Shown piece by piece: positions 25,532-33,546 of a stretch of DNA of 64,000 bases. This DNA comes from Roseovarius nitratireducens (GTDB taxonomy: Bacteria > Pseudomonadota > Alphaproteobacteria > Rhodobacterales > Rhodobacteraceae), in NCBI RefSeq assembly GCF_002925845.1, contig NZ_PDNI01000017.1, positions 62,001 to 126,000 on the forward strand, given 5' to 3'. Position 1 is the stretch's first letter. Each line of letters starts with the position of its first letter. A program made the position numbers and the translations under genes. The notes below the pieces were generated by a model that was not told where the DNA came from, did no database searches, and saw only the letters and a list, made by a program, of their open reading frames with translations.

Positions 25532-26739
25532 CGCGCGTCGTCATCACCGGGGCGGGCACGATCAACCCCCTCGGTGCCGATGTGCCCGCCACGCTGGAGG
25601 CCATGCGCGAGGGGCGCTGCGGTATCGGCGAGCTGGAGTTCCGCGATGTCGAGCGATTGTCCATCCGCATCGGCGGGCAGGTGCGCGGCTACGATCCCGA
25701 AACGGTATTCAACCGCCAGCAACTCGCGCTCTACGACCGGTTCACGCAGTTCACGCTCGTCGCCGCCCGGCAGGCGATCACGCAGGCGGGGCTCGAGTTC
25801 AAGGGCGAGCTGGCGGCGCGGGCGGGCGTGATCCTGGGCAACTCGGGCGGCGGCATGACCACGCTCGACGACAATTACCGCTCGGTCTACGAGGAGGGCA
25901 AGAACCGCGTCCATCCCTTTGTTGTCCCGAAGCTGATGAACAACGCCGCCGCTTCGCACCTGTCGATGGAGTTCAATCTCAAGGGGCCGACCTTCACTGT
26001 TTCCACCGCCTGCGCGTCGTCCAACCACGCGATGGCGCAGGCGTTCCAGATGGTGCATGGCGGGATCACCCCGGTGATGGTGACGGGTGGCTCGGAATCC
26101 ATGCTGTGTTTCGGCGGGGTCAAGGCGTGGGAGGGGCTGCGCGTCATGAGCCGCGACGCCTGCCGCCCGTTCTCGGCCAACCGCAACGGCATGGTGCAGG
26201 GCGAGGGCGCGGCGGTCTATGTCTTCGAGGAACTGGAACACGCCCGGAAACGCGGCGCGGAAATCCTCGCCGAGGTGATCGGCTTTGCCATGACCTCGGA
26301 CGCCGCCGATATCGTCATGCCGTCGAAACAGGGTGCGGCGCGGGCGATGGCGGGCGCGTTGCGCGATGCGCGGGTGGACCGCGAAGAGGTGGGCTACATC
26401 AACGCCCACGGCACCGGCACCGCCGCCAACGACAAGACCGAGTGCGCGGCGGTGGCCGACGTGTTCGGTGCCCATTCCGACCGGCTGATGATCTCGTCCA
26501 CCAAGTCGATGCACGCGCATCTCATCGGCGCGACTGGCGCGGTCGAGCTTCTGGCTTGCATCATGGCGCTGCGCGACGGGGTGATCGCGCCGACCATCGG
26601 CTACGAGGAGCCGGACCCCGAATGCGCGCTCGACGTGGTGCCCAACGAGGCGCGCGAGGCCCACGTCGAGGTGGCGCTATCGAACGCCTTTGCCTTTGGC
26701 GGGCTGAACGCGGTGCTGGCGCTCAGGCGGTTTGCCTGA
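25528..26739 (+). CDS. beta-ketoacyl-ACP synthase (FabF-like)
   Basis: A 403-residue condensing enzyme. The Cys-His-His triad is visible: C162 in VSTACASSNHAM, H294 in NAHGTGTAANDKTE, and H331 in KSMHAHLIGATG, where the usual KSMTGH glycine is alanine. GTG start at 25528 overlaps the ACP stop. As the third gene after lpxD and its ACP it probably elongates or makes the acyl chain used for lipid A rather than general fatty acids. Confidence 0.9.
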   Translation: MTRVVITGAGTINPLGADVPATLEAMREGRCGIGELEFRDVERLSIRIGGQVRGYDPETVFNRQQLALYDRFTQFTLVAARQAITQAGLEFKGELAARAGVILGNSGGGMTTLDDNYRSVYEEGKNRVHPFVVPKLMNNAAASHLSMEFNLKGPTFTVSTACASSNHAMAQAFQMVHGGITPVMVTGGSESMLCFGGVKAWEGLRVMSRDACRPFSANRNGMVQGEGAAVYVFEELEHARKRGAEILAEVIGFAMTSDAADIVMPSKQGAARAMAGALRDARVDREEVGYINAHGTGTAANDKTECAAVADVFGAHSDRLMISSTKSMHAHLIGATGAVELLACIMALRDGVIAPTIGYEEPDPECALDVVPNEAREAHVEVALSNAFAFGGLNAVLALRRFA

Positions 26740-26757
26740 GCGCCATCGCCTGGCGGG

Positions 26758-27408
26758 TCACTTGTCGAGCGTCGAGGCGGCATTATACGCCGCGGTAAAC
26801 CCCGAGAGCGAGACGTCGATGCTGACGTTCTGGTCGGGTGCCTGCGCCGGAACAATCTCGATCTGGGCTTGCGCGCCTTTCTTGAGCGCCTCGACCTCGG
26901 GCCCCGTGAACCCGATTCGCGAGAAGCAGCCACCCATCGTGCAGAACGAGTACGCGTAGCTCTTGGCCTTGCCGCCATCGACCGAGAGCTTCACCTCTTC
27001 GGTGAGCAGCGTGCCGAGCGGCACGGCGATGGTGGCCCCCGCCACGATGTTGCCGGCCCCCTCAAGGCGGTAGAGCGTGAATTCGGCCACCGGGTTGCCC
27101 TCGGACTCGGTCAGGAGCTGATACATCTGACACAGATCCTCGCTGCCTTCGGTGGGGAAGCAGCGCACGGACCAGTCGCCATGGGTTTCCTTGATATAGG
27201 CTTCGTTCTCCTGGGCGACCTCGCGCCCGGTATCGAGCCCCGCCACGGGAGCCGTCGGCCCGTCCGCGTTACCGGCTGCGGCCGCGCCATCGGTGGTGGT
27301 CTCGCCGTCCGTTGTGACCGCGCCGTCGGTGGCAGTCTCTTGCGCGCCCGCGGCGGTCGAGAGCGCCAGAAGCGCGGTCAGGGACAGGTGGAGCAGGGTC
27401 TTGGTCAT
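26758..27408 (-). CDS. exported IalB (invasion-associated locus B) family protein
   Basis: A 216-residue exported protein. A signal peptide (MTKTLLHLSLTALLALSTAA) is followed by a low-complexity stretch with three TDG repeats (about 25-45) and the IalB domain (THGDWSVRCFPTEGSEDLCQ; AYSFCTMGGCFSRIGF), whose cysteines probably form disulfides. The family is widespread in alphaproteobacteria and its biochemical role is unclear. The ATG at 27408 has GGGGAAG upstream. Convergent with the KAS gene. Confidence 0.88.
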   Translation of the reverse strand: MTKTLLHLSLTALLALSTAAGAQETATDGAVTTDGETTTDGAAAAGNADGPTAPVAGLDTGREVAQENEAYIKETHGDWSVRCFPTEGSEDLCQMYQLLTESEGNPVAEFTLYRLEGAGNIVAGATIAVPLGTLLTEEVKLSVDGGKAKSYAYSFCTMGGCFSRIGFTGPEVEALKKGAQAQIEIVPAQAPDQNVSIDVSLSGFTAAYNAASTLDK

Positions 27409-27445
27409 GTCTTCCCCTTCGAGTCTGTACAGAGTCACGATGTCG

Positions 27446-27474
27446 CCTCTAGCACGGCGATGTGGGACTGTCAG
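27446..27474 (-). promoter_or_regulatory. candidate promoter of the IalB-family gene
   Basis: On the minus strand CTGACA (27474-27469) and TAGAGG (27451-27446) are 17 bp apart, about 38 bp before the start codon. It lies downstream of the small-RNA terminator at 27578-27601, so the gene need not depend on read-through. Confidence 0.4.
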
Positions 27475-27568
27475 GGCGAAATCGCGCGCGGTGGCAGCGG
27501 CGCGTTGCCGAAAACCTCGCCGGAACACCGTGATCTCGAAGGTATGATTGCAAAGCAGGGGCTACCTG

Positions 27569-27639
27569 AAAAAACAAGAAAGAGGCCGCAAGGCCTCTTT
27601 CCGGTTTTCTCCCCGTCGGACTGGCCGACTTAGTCATTG
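27569..27639 (-). ncRNA. small RNA candidate A (about 70 nt)
   Basis: A promoter at 27646-27674 points into a short interval that ends in a strong intrinsic terminator: GAAAGAGGCC (27578-27587) paired with GGCCTCTTTC (27592-27601), followed on the minus strand by TTGTTTTTT. The 5' part folds as GTCGG-CCAGT-CCGAC, leaving a single-stranded GGGGAGAAAACC linker. This promoter-hairpin-terminator layout is that of a trans-acting sRNA. Alternatives are an attenuated leader of the IalB-family gene or a 62-residue frame starting at the first ATG, which reads through the terminator and looks non-coding. Confidence 0.55.
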
Positions 27640-27645
27640 ATCGAA

Positions 27646-27674
27646 ACGCTAGGGCACAAGCGGCAATCCGTCAA
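27646..27674 (-). promoter_or_regulatory. promoter of small RNA candidate A
   Basis: Minus-strand TTGACG (27674-27669) and TAGCGT (27651-27646), 17 bp apart. Start site expected near 27639, about 40 bp before the terminator stem. Confidence 0.5.
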
Positions 27675-27708
27675 CAGTCCAGTTGCCGAGGCTTGGAAAA
27701 ACCTGCGG

Positions 27709-27800
27709 AAAAAAGGCCGCACCCGGGGCGCGGCCAGTCTGACAGGGAGGAAGTGCCGGCGCCAGAGGACATTCGGCGCCGGACATGCTTTCAGACTGGC
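27709..27800 (-). ncRNA. structured RNA candidate B (about 90 nt) with anti-Shine-Dalgarno loop
   Basis: On the minus strand GCCAGTCTGA (27800-27791) pairs with TCAGACTGGC (27742-27733). Inside, CCGGCGCC (27782-27775) pairs with GGCGCCGG (27763-27756). The internal loop exposes CACTTCCTCCCTG, complementary to a Shine-Dalgarno. A terminator follows at once: GGCCGC and GCGGCC (27735-27730 and 27720-27715) with six Ts at 27714-27709. The layout recalls alphaproteobacterial sRNAs with CCUCC loops (alpha-r14/CcsR type), but I cannot claim homology. The promoter is weak or unclear. Confidence 0.42.
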
Positions 27801-27822
27801 ACGAAAGGGTTAATTTTGTATG

Positions 27823-27835
27823 GTCACGGCGTGAC
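27823..27835. promoter_or_regulatory. 13-bp dyad between RNA candidate B and the HerA-like gene
   Basis: GTCACG-G-CGTGAC is a perfect 6-bp inverted repeat around one base, in the divergent region, and could bind a regulator acting on either side. Confidence 0.3.
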
Positions 27836-27862
27836 GATTTCTGGACGGGGAGTGCAGGGCAC

Positions 27863-29401
27863 GTGAGTGAGACGATTTTCACCGGGGGCGGCGGGCCGGA
27901 ATATGCCACGCCGCAGGAGATGCTGCTGAAATACGGCAATCGGCACGGGCTCATCGCCGGGGCCACCGGCACCGGCAAGACGGTGACGCTGCAGATCCTG
28001 GCCGAGGGGTTCTCGGACGCGGGCGTGCCGGTGATCCTGTCGGATATCAAGGGCGACGTGTCGGGTATGGCCGTGCCGGGTAGCCCCAATCAGAAGCTGC
28101 ACGCGGCGTTCACGTCGCGGGCCGAGAAGATCGGCTTCGACGCCTACCGCTATGACAGCTTCCCGGTGATCGTCTGGGACATCTTCGGCGAGCAGGGCCA
28201 CCCGATGCGCACCACCGTTTCGGAGATGGGCCCGCTGCTGCTGTCGCGGCTGATGAGCCTCACGGATGCGCAGGAGGGCGTGCTCAACATCGCCTTTCGC
28301 GTCGCCGACGAGGAGGCGCTGCCGCTGCTCGATCTCAAGGACTTGCAGGCGCTCCTGACCTTCGTGGGCGAGAGCGCAGACGACCTGTCGTTGCACTATG
28401 GCAACGTGGCCACCGCATCAGTGGGGGCGATCCAGCGCGCGCTTCTTGTGCTCGAAAACCAGGGCGGCGCGTATTTCTTCGGCGAACCGGCGCTCGACCT
28501 GGCCGATCTCATGCGGGTCACGCCCGAGGGGCGCGGCCATGTCAACATCCTCGCCGCCGACAAGCTGGTCCACTCGCCCCGGCTCTATGCCACCTTCCTC
28601 TTGTGGCTGTTGTCGGAACTGTTCGAGCAACTGCCCGAGGTGGGCAACCCCGACAAGCCGCGGCTCGTGTTCTTCTTCGACGAGGCGCATCTCTTGTTCG
28701 ACGACGCGCCCAAGGCGCTCGTTGACAAGGTCGAGCAGGTGGCGCGCCTCATCCGCTCCAAGGGGGTGGGGGTGTATTTCATCACCCAGAACCCAGATGA
28801 CGTGCCCGAGGACATCCTCGGCCAGCTCGGCAACCGCTTCCAGCACGCGTTGCGCGCCTTTACCGCGCGCGACCAGAAGGCGCTCAAGCGCGCCGCCGAG
28901 ACCTACCGCCCCAACCCGCGCTTCGACACTGTCGAGGCGATCCGCGACGTGGGCACCGGCGAGGCGGTGACCTCGCTCTTGCAGGACAAGGGCGTGCCGG
29001 GGGTGGTCGAGCGCACGCTCATCCGCCCGCCCGCCACCCGGCTTGGCCCCTGCGATGCGGGGACGCGCCGCGACGTGATCGCCGCCTCGCCGGTGGCGGG
29101 GAAATACGAGGCCGCGCTCGACCGGCGCTCCGCCTTCGAGATACTCGCCGCCCGCGCCGAGGCTGCGGCGAAGTCGGCCGAGGAGGCGGAAACCGCCGAA
29201 GCCGAAGCGGAGGAGGAGGCGCGCGAGTTCCGCGCCGCACGGCGCTATTCGGGCAGCGCACGCGCCGGGCGTACCCGTCGTGGTGCCGCGACCGAGAGCC
29301 TCGGCGGCGCCATCGCCTCGGCGGTGGTCAAGGAACTGAGGGGCACCACCGGACGACGCATCGTGCGCGGCATCCTCGGTGGGCTGTTTCGCGGGCGCTG
29401 A
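27863..29401 (+). CDS. HerA-like ATPase of the DUF853 (YjgR) family
   Basis: A 512-residue ATPase of the HerA/FtsK superfamily. Walker A is GATGTGKTVTLQ at about 33-44 and the Walker B region is KPRLVFFFDEAHLLF. The segment VGVYFITQNPDDVPEDILGQ is typical of DUF853. The C-terminus is alanine/glutamate-rich then basic. I start at GTG 27863 (MSETIFTGGGG) because the family begins there; an ATG at 27785 would place the N-terminus inside the structured RNA region. The function in vivo is not established. Confidence 0.85.
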   Translation: MSETIFTGGGGPEYATPQEMLLKYGNRHGLIAGATGTGKTVTLQILAEGFSDAGVPVILSDIKGDVSGMAVPGSPNQKLHAAFTSRAEKIGFDAYRYDSFPVIVWDIFGEQGHPMRTTVSEMGPLLLSRLMSLTDAQEGVLNIAFRVADEEALPLLDLKDLQALLTFVGESADDLSLHYGNVATASVGAIQRALLVLENQGGAYFFGEPALDLADLMRVTPEGRGHVNILAADKLVHSPRLYATFLLWLLSELFEQLPEVGNPDKPRLVFFFDEAHLLFDDAPKALVDKVEQVARLIRSKGVGVYFITQNPDDVPEDILGQLGNRFQHALRAFTARDQKALKRAAETYRPNPRFDTVEAIRDVGTGEAVTSLLQDKGVPGVVERTLIRPPATRLGPCDAGTRRDVIAASPVAGKYEAALDRRSAFEILAARAEAAAKSAEEAETAEAEAEEEAREFRAARRYSGSARAGRTRRGAATESLGGAIASAVVKELRGTTGRRIVRGILGGLFRGR

Positions 29402-29405
29402 GGGC

Positions 29406-30329
29406 TCAGGTCAGGTCGCGCGTCGCCAAGTCGTCGCGCAGTGCGGCATAGACCCGCTCTGCGATGCGGATGCGCCGGGGCCGCAGCGCTGGCGTCTCGA
29501 CCCGGATCAGCGCCTCGATCCCGACAAAAAACGGCAGCACCAGCCGCCGCTCGGCCTCGGTGAGGGCAAATGCCTCGACGAAGGCATCGCGCATCCCCTC
29601 GTCCACGCCGCACCACATGCGCCCCGAGGGGCAGACGCCGCGCCGCGCCATGTGCATCAGAAACCGCGCAATATCCTTGAGCACGGGCATCCGCCCCGAG
29701 CCGCCGGTGTCGATGCCGGTGAGTGTTCTGCCGTTCACCAAAAGGTTGCTGGGGTGAAAATCGCCGTGGCAGATCGCTACCCGCCAATCGGCCCCGTCGA
29801 TGCGTCCGGCGATCCGCTCGATTCCAGAGAGGATTCCTGCCTCGATCCCGCGCAATACCGGGAAGGGCTGGCCTTGTGTCGCCCGTTCGGCGCGGGCGAG
29901 CCAGCCTGCGCAGCGCGCCGCGCGCCAGCCCTCCGACACATCCGTGTAACGCCGCAGCCACGCGGCGGCGGGCGCGAGCCGTGCTGCGCGCCGGTCCGCG
30001 CGCAGCCGCGCGATACGGTCGAGCAGTGGTGTCCCGGGCGCACGCTCCATCACCATCAGGTGTATCTCGGGCAGAAAGGCCAGCGGTTCGGCGGTGCGGA
30101 ACCGCGCACCCTGCATGTAGGGCCAGATGCGGCACGCCTCCTGCCATTCACGCGCTTGCATCTCGGCGGTCTCGGGTGTGGCGAGGCGAAAGATCGCGTC
30201 GCGCCCTTGCCAGGTTCCGGCATGGATGCGGCGCTTGCCCGGAATGTGGCGGATGAGCGCGCCGATCTCTGCACCGTCTGGCAGATCGCTCTCGGCGGGT
30301 AGCTCGGGTAGGGAGGCGGGATCGCTCAT
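29406..30329 (-). CDS. aminoglycoside phosphotransferase-fold protein
   Basis: A 307-residue protein of the APH/choline kinase-like fold. The catalytic loop is VAICHGDFHPSNLLVNG and the metal aspartate follows in LTGIDTGGSGRMP, where a Gly-Gly replaces the usual W/E. There is no sign that it acts on antibiotics; these folds also serve as small-molecule or sugar kinases. Convergent with the DUF853 gene, 4 bp apart. I start at the ATG at 30329. Confidence 0.75.
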   Translation of the reverse strand: MSDPASLPELPAESDLPDGAEIGALIRHIPGKRRIHAGTWQGRDAIFRLATPETAEMQAREWQEACRIWPYMQGARFRTAEPLAFLPEIHLMVMERAPGTPLLDRIARLRADRRAARLAPAAAWLRRYTDVSEGWRAARCAGWLARAERATQGQPFPVLRGIEAGILSGIERIAGRIDGADWRVAICHGDFHPSNLLVNGRTLTGIDTGGSGRMPVLKDIARFLMHMARRGVCPSGRMWCGVDEGMRDAFVEAFALTEAERRLVLPFFVGIEALIRVETPALRPRRIRIAERVYAALRDDLATRDLT

Positions 30330-30370
30330 ACGGTCGAGTTTTTCCCACCCCCGCGGGGGCGTCAACCGAA

Positions 30371-30399
30371 TTGCACCGCCGCCCGCCCACCGCTATGGT
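30371..30399 (+). promoter_or_regulatory. candidate promoter of xseB-ispA-dxs
   Basis: TTGCAC (30371-30376) and TATGGT (30394-30399) are 17 bp apart and 32 bp before the xseB start. Confidence 0.45.
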
Positions 30400-30431
30400 C
30401 GAGCCCTGAAATCAGGCAGCGGGAGCAAGGC

Positions 30432-30674
30432 ATGGCAGAGACACCGGTCACGGAGCTGAGCTTCGAGCAGGCGATGGCCGAGCTCGAGGATGTGGTCGGT
30501 CGCCTCGAACGGGGCGATGTTGCGCTCGACGAGTCGATCGCCCTCTACGAGCGGGGCGCGGCCCTGAAGAAGCGCTGCGAGGCGAAGCTGAAGGAAGCCG
30601 AGGAGAAGGTGGCCGCCATCACGCTCGATGCCGAGGGCAACCCGACGGGCACGGCGCCGGTCGAGGGACCGTGA
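30432..30674 (+). CDS. xseB: exodeoxyribonuclease VII small subunit
   Basis: An 80-residue, mostly helical small subunit that binds XseA to form the single-strand-specific exonuclease VII. LSFEQAMAELEDVVGRLERG and LDESIALYERGAALKKRCE are the family core. xseA is not in the window. Its stop overlaps the ispA start (TGATG), the common alphaproteobacterial arrangement with isoprenoid genes. Confidence 0.95.
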   Translation: MAETPVTELSFEQAMAELEDVVGRLERGDVALDESIALYERGAALKKRCEAKLKEAEEKVAAITLDAEGNPTGTAPVEGP

Positions 30675-31561
30675 TGTCCGACGGCCTCGCGGATCACCGC
30701 GCGGCGCTCGCACTCGACGCCGAACTTGCACTGGCCCCGATCGAGACCGCCCTCGCCGCGCAGGAGGGGCCGGTCGCGGATGCGATGCGCTACGCGGTGC
30801 AGGGCGGCAAGGCCATTCGTGCCGTTCTGGTGATGGAGGGCGCGCTGCTCTTCGGGATAGATAGGGCCATGTCCGCGCCCGCCGCGGCGGCGATCGAGGC
30901 GATCCATGCCTACTCGCTCATTCATGACGACCTGCCCTGCATGGACGATGACGACATGCGACGCGGCAAGCCCACCGTCCACCGCAAGTGGGACGAGGCG
31001 ACGGCGGTGCTGGCCGGCGACGCGTTGCAGGCGCTGGCGTTCGAGCTGATATGCGACGCAGTCTGCCCCGATACCGCCCGGCTTGCGTTGGTGCGGGGCC
31101 TCTCCCGCGCTGCCGGTGTCGGCGGCATGGTCGGCGGTCAGGCGCAGGATATCGCCGCCGAGAGCGCGGCCGCGCCCCTTACGCTCGACGAGATCACCGG
31201 GCTTCAGGCGGGCAAGACCGGCGCGCTCATCTGCTGGGCGGCGACGGCGGGGGCGGTGATGGCGCAGGCCCCGGCGTCGCGTGTCCGCGCGCTCCAGACA
31301 TATGGCGAGTGCCTCGGTCTCGCCTTCCAGATCGCCGATGACATTCTCGATGTCGAGGGCGACGCGGTGATGACCGGCAAAGCTGTGGGCAAGGACGCCG
31401 CCGCGGGCAAGGCCACCTTCGTGTCGCTGCTCGGCCTCGACGCGGCGCGCCACCGCGCCACGAGCCTTGTGGACACCGCCTGTGACGCCCTATCTGTATT
31501 CGGCGAGGAGGCGCAAAGCTTGCAGGCGCTCGCACGCTTCGTTATCTCGCGCCAGAACTGA
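30674..31561 (+). CDS. ispA: farnesyl diphosphate synthase/geranyltranstransferase
   Basis: A 295-residue trans-prenyltransferase making FPP from IPP and DMAPP/GPP. The first aspartate-rich motif is HDDLPCMDDDDMRRG and the second is FQIADDILDVEGD. KPTVHRKWDEATAVLAGDAL is the typical downstream block. The ATG at 30674 overlaps the xseB stop by one base; GTG at 30671 is an alternative. Followed 21 bp later by dxs. Confidence 0.95.
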   Translation: MSDGLADHRAALALDAELALAPIETALAAQEGPVADAMRYAVQGGKAIRAVLVMEGALLFGIDRAMSAPAAAAIEAIHAYSLIHDDLPCMDDDDMRRGKPTVHRKWDEATAVLAGDALQALAFELICDAVCPDTARLALVRGLSRAAGVGGMVGGQAQDIAAESAAAPLTLDEITGLQAGKTGALICWAATAGAVMAQAPASRVRALQTYGECLGLAFQIADDILDVEGDAVMTGKAVGKDAAAGKATFVSLLGLDAARHRATSLVDTACDALSVFGEEAQSLQALARFVISRQN

Positions 31562-31582
31562 TGAACCCCGGGGAGGGGCCCG

Positions 31583-33511
31583 ATGTCCGACACTCCGAGC
31601 ACACCGCTTCTCGACCAGGTACACATACCGTCCGACCTCAAGCGGCTGAGCGACGCGGAGTTGCAGCAACTTGCCCGCGAGCTGCGTGCCGAAACCATCG
31701 CAGCAGTGTCGGAAACCGGCGGCCATCTCGGTGCGGGGCTCGGGGTGGTGGAATTGACGGTGGCGCTGCACCACGTGTTCGATGCGCCGCGCGACAAGAT
31801 CATCTGGGACGTCTCGCACCAGAGCTATCCGCACAAGATTCTCACCGGTCGCCGCGACCGCATCCGCACCCTGCGCCAGAAGGGGGGGCTGTCGGGCTTC
31901 ACCAAGCGGTCGGAAAGCCCTTATGACCCGTTCGGTGCGGCGCATTCCTCCACCTCGATCAGCGCCGCATTGGGCTTTGCCGTGGCGCGCGACCTCGGCG
32001 GCGCCTGCGATACCGGTCACGGCGATGCCATCGCGGTGATCGGCGACGGCGCGATGTCGGCGGGCATGGCCTTCGAGGCATTGAACAATGCGGGCCACCT
32101 GCAAAAGCGGCTCATCGTCATTCTCAACGACAACGAGATGTCCATCGCACCCCCGGTGGGGGCACTGTCGTCCTATCTCTCGCGGCTCTACGCGGGCGCG
32201 CCGTTCCAGGATTTCAAGGCCGCCGCGAAGGGCGCGATCTCGATGCTGCCGCCGCCCTTCCAGGAGGGCGCGCGCCGCGCCAAGGACATGCTCAAGGGAC
32301 TTGCCGTGGGCGGCACGCTGTTCGAGGAGTTGGGCTTCAGCTACGTTGGTCCCATCGACGGCCACGATCTCGATCAGCTCCTGCCGGTGCTGCGCACCGT
32401 CAAGGCGCGGGCCACCGGGCCGATGCTGATCCATGTGCTGACAAAAAAGGGCAAGGGCTATGCTCCCGCCGAGAGCGCGCGCGACGGCGGCCACGCCACG
32501 GCCAAGTTCGACCTCGTCACCGGCAAGCAGAAGAAGACGCCGTCGAACGCACCCAGCTACACTCGCGTCTTTGCCGAGTCGCTCCTGTCAGAGGCCGCCG
32601 ACGATCCGCGCATCTGCGCCATTACCGCCGCCATGCCCGACGGCACCGGGCTAGACCTCTTCGCCGAACGCTACCCGTCACGCTGCTTCGACGTGGGTAT
32701 CGCCGAGCAGCACGCGGTAACTTTTTCCGCCGGGCTCGCGGCGGGGGGGATGCGGCCGTTCTGCGCGCTCTATTCCACCTTTCTGCAACGCGGCTACGAT
32801 CAGGTCGTGCACGACGTCGCGATCCAGCGCCTGCCGGTGCGCTTCGCCATTGACCGCGCCGGGCTCGTGGGCGCCGATGGCGCGACCCATGCGGGCAGCT
32901 TCGACATCACCTTTCTCGCGACCCTGCCGGGCTTCGTGGTGATGGCCGCCGCCGACGAGGCCGAACTCAGGCACATGGTCGCCACCGCGGCGCGGCACGA
33001 TAGCGGCCCCATCGCGTTCCGCTATCCGCGTGGCGAGGGCACCGGCATCGAGATGCCCGAGCGCGGCACCCCGCTGGAGATCGGTCGCGGCCGCATCATG
33101 CAGGAGGGGGCCGATGTGGCAATCCTGTCCTTCGGTACGCGGCTGTCCGAGGTCATGACCGCCTGCGAATCCTTACGCGCGCGCGGCATCACCCCCACCG
33201 TGGCCGATGCCCGCTTCGCCAAGCCACTCGACACGGAGATGATCCTCGACCTTGTGGCAAGGCACGATGCCATGATCACCATCGAGGAGGGTTCCATTGG
33301 CGGATTCGGCAGCCATGTCAGCCACCTGCTGGCCGAATCCGGCGTCTTCGACAACGGGTTCAAATTCCGTTCGATGGTGCTCCCGGATATTTTCATCGAC
33401 CAGGCGAGCCCCGCCGACATGTATGCCACCGCCCGGCTCTCCGCCTCCGATATCGAGGCGCGGGTGCTGGAGGTGATGGGCCTGGGACAGGTGCGCGACA
33501 AGCGCGCCTGA
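31583..33511 (+). CDS. dxs: 1-deoxy-D-xylulose-5-phosphate synthase
   Basis: A 642-residue thiamine-diphosphate enzyme starting the MEP isoprenoid pathway from pyruvate and glyceraldehyde 3-phosphate. Visible are [20 protein letters not shown], the ThDP motif [34 protein letters not shown], and [21 protein letters not shown] of the pyrimidine domain, with a C-terminal transketolase-like domain. Length is normal. It is the last of the xseB-ispA-dxs operon. Confidence 0.97.
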   Translation: MSDTPSTPLLDQVHIPSDLKRLSDAELQQLARELRAETIAAVSETGGHLGAGLGVVELTVALHHVFDAPRDKIIWDVSHQSYPHKILTGRRDRIRTLRQKGGLSGFTKRSESPYDPFGAAHSSTSISAALGFAVARDLGGACDTGHGDAIAVIGDGAMSAGMAFEALNNAGHLQKRLIVILNDNEMSIAPPVGALSSYLSRLYAGAPFQDFKAAAKGAISMLPPPFQEGARRAKDMLKGLAVGGTLFEELGFSYVGPIDGHDLDQLLPVLRTVKARATGPMLIHVLTKKGKGYAPAESARDGGHATAKFDLVTGKQKKTPSNAPSYTRVFAESLLSEAADDPRICAITAAMPDGTGLDLFAERYPSRCFDVGIAEQHAVTFSAGLAAGGMRPFCALYSTFLQRGYDQVVHDVAIQRLPVRFAIDRAGLVGADGATHAGSFDITFLATLPGFVVMAAADEAELRHMVATAARHDSGPIAFRYPRGEGTGIEMPERGTPLEIGRGRIMQEGADVAILSFGTRLSEVMTACESLRARGITPTVADARFAKPLDTEMILDLVARHDAMITIEEGSIGGFGSHVSHLLAESGVFDNGFKFRSMVLPDIFIDQASPADMYATARLSASDIEARVLEVMGLGQVRDKRA

Positions 33512-33546
33512 CGGCCTGCGCCCGGTCACAGGAAAGGAGCGTTCCA

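Larger units (their letters stand above)
27409..27862. other. 454-bp intergenic region rich in RNA signals
   Basis: Between the IalB-family gene and the HerA-like gene I find, on the minus strand, two independent intrinsic terminators, a good promoter, two structured RNA candidates and a 13-bp dyad. No protein gene is supported. Confidence 0.6.

Noticed and set aside
27449-27637. 62-codon minus-strand frame starting at the first ATG of RNA candidate A
   Set aside because: It reads through the terminator and has no family features, so the RNA interpretation is preferred.
27785-27862. N-terminal extension of the HerA-like ATPase to ATG 27785
   Set aside because: It lies in the paired RNA region; the protein family begins at 27863.
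29406-30329. Aminoglycoside resistance gene
   Set aside because: Only the kinase fold is shared; no resistance-specific features are present.
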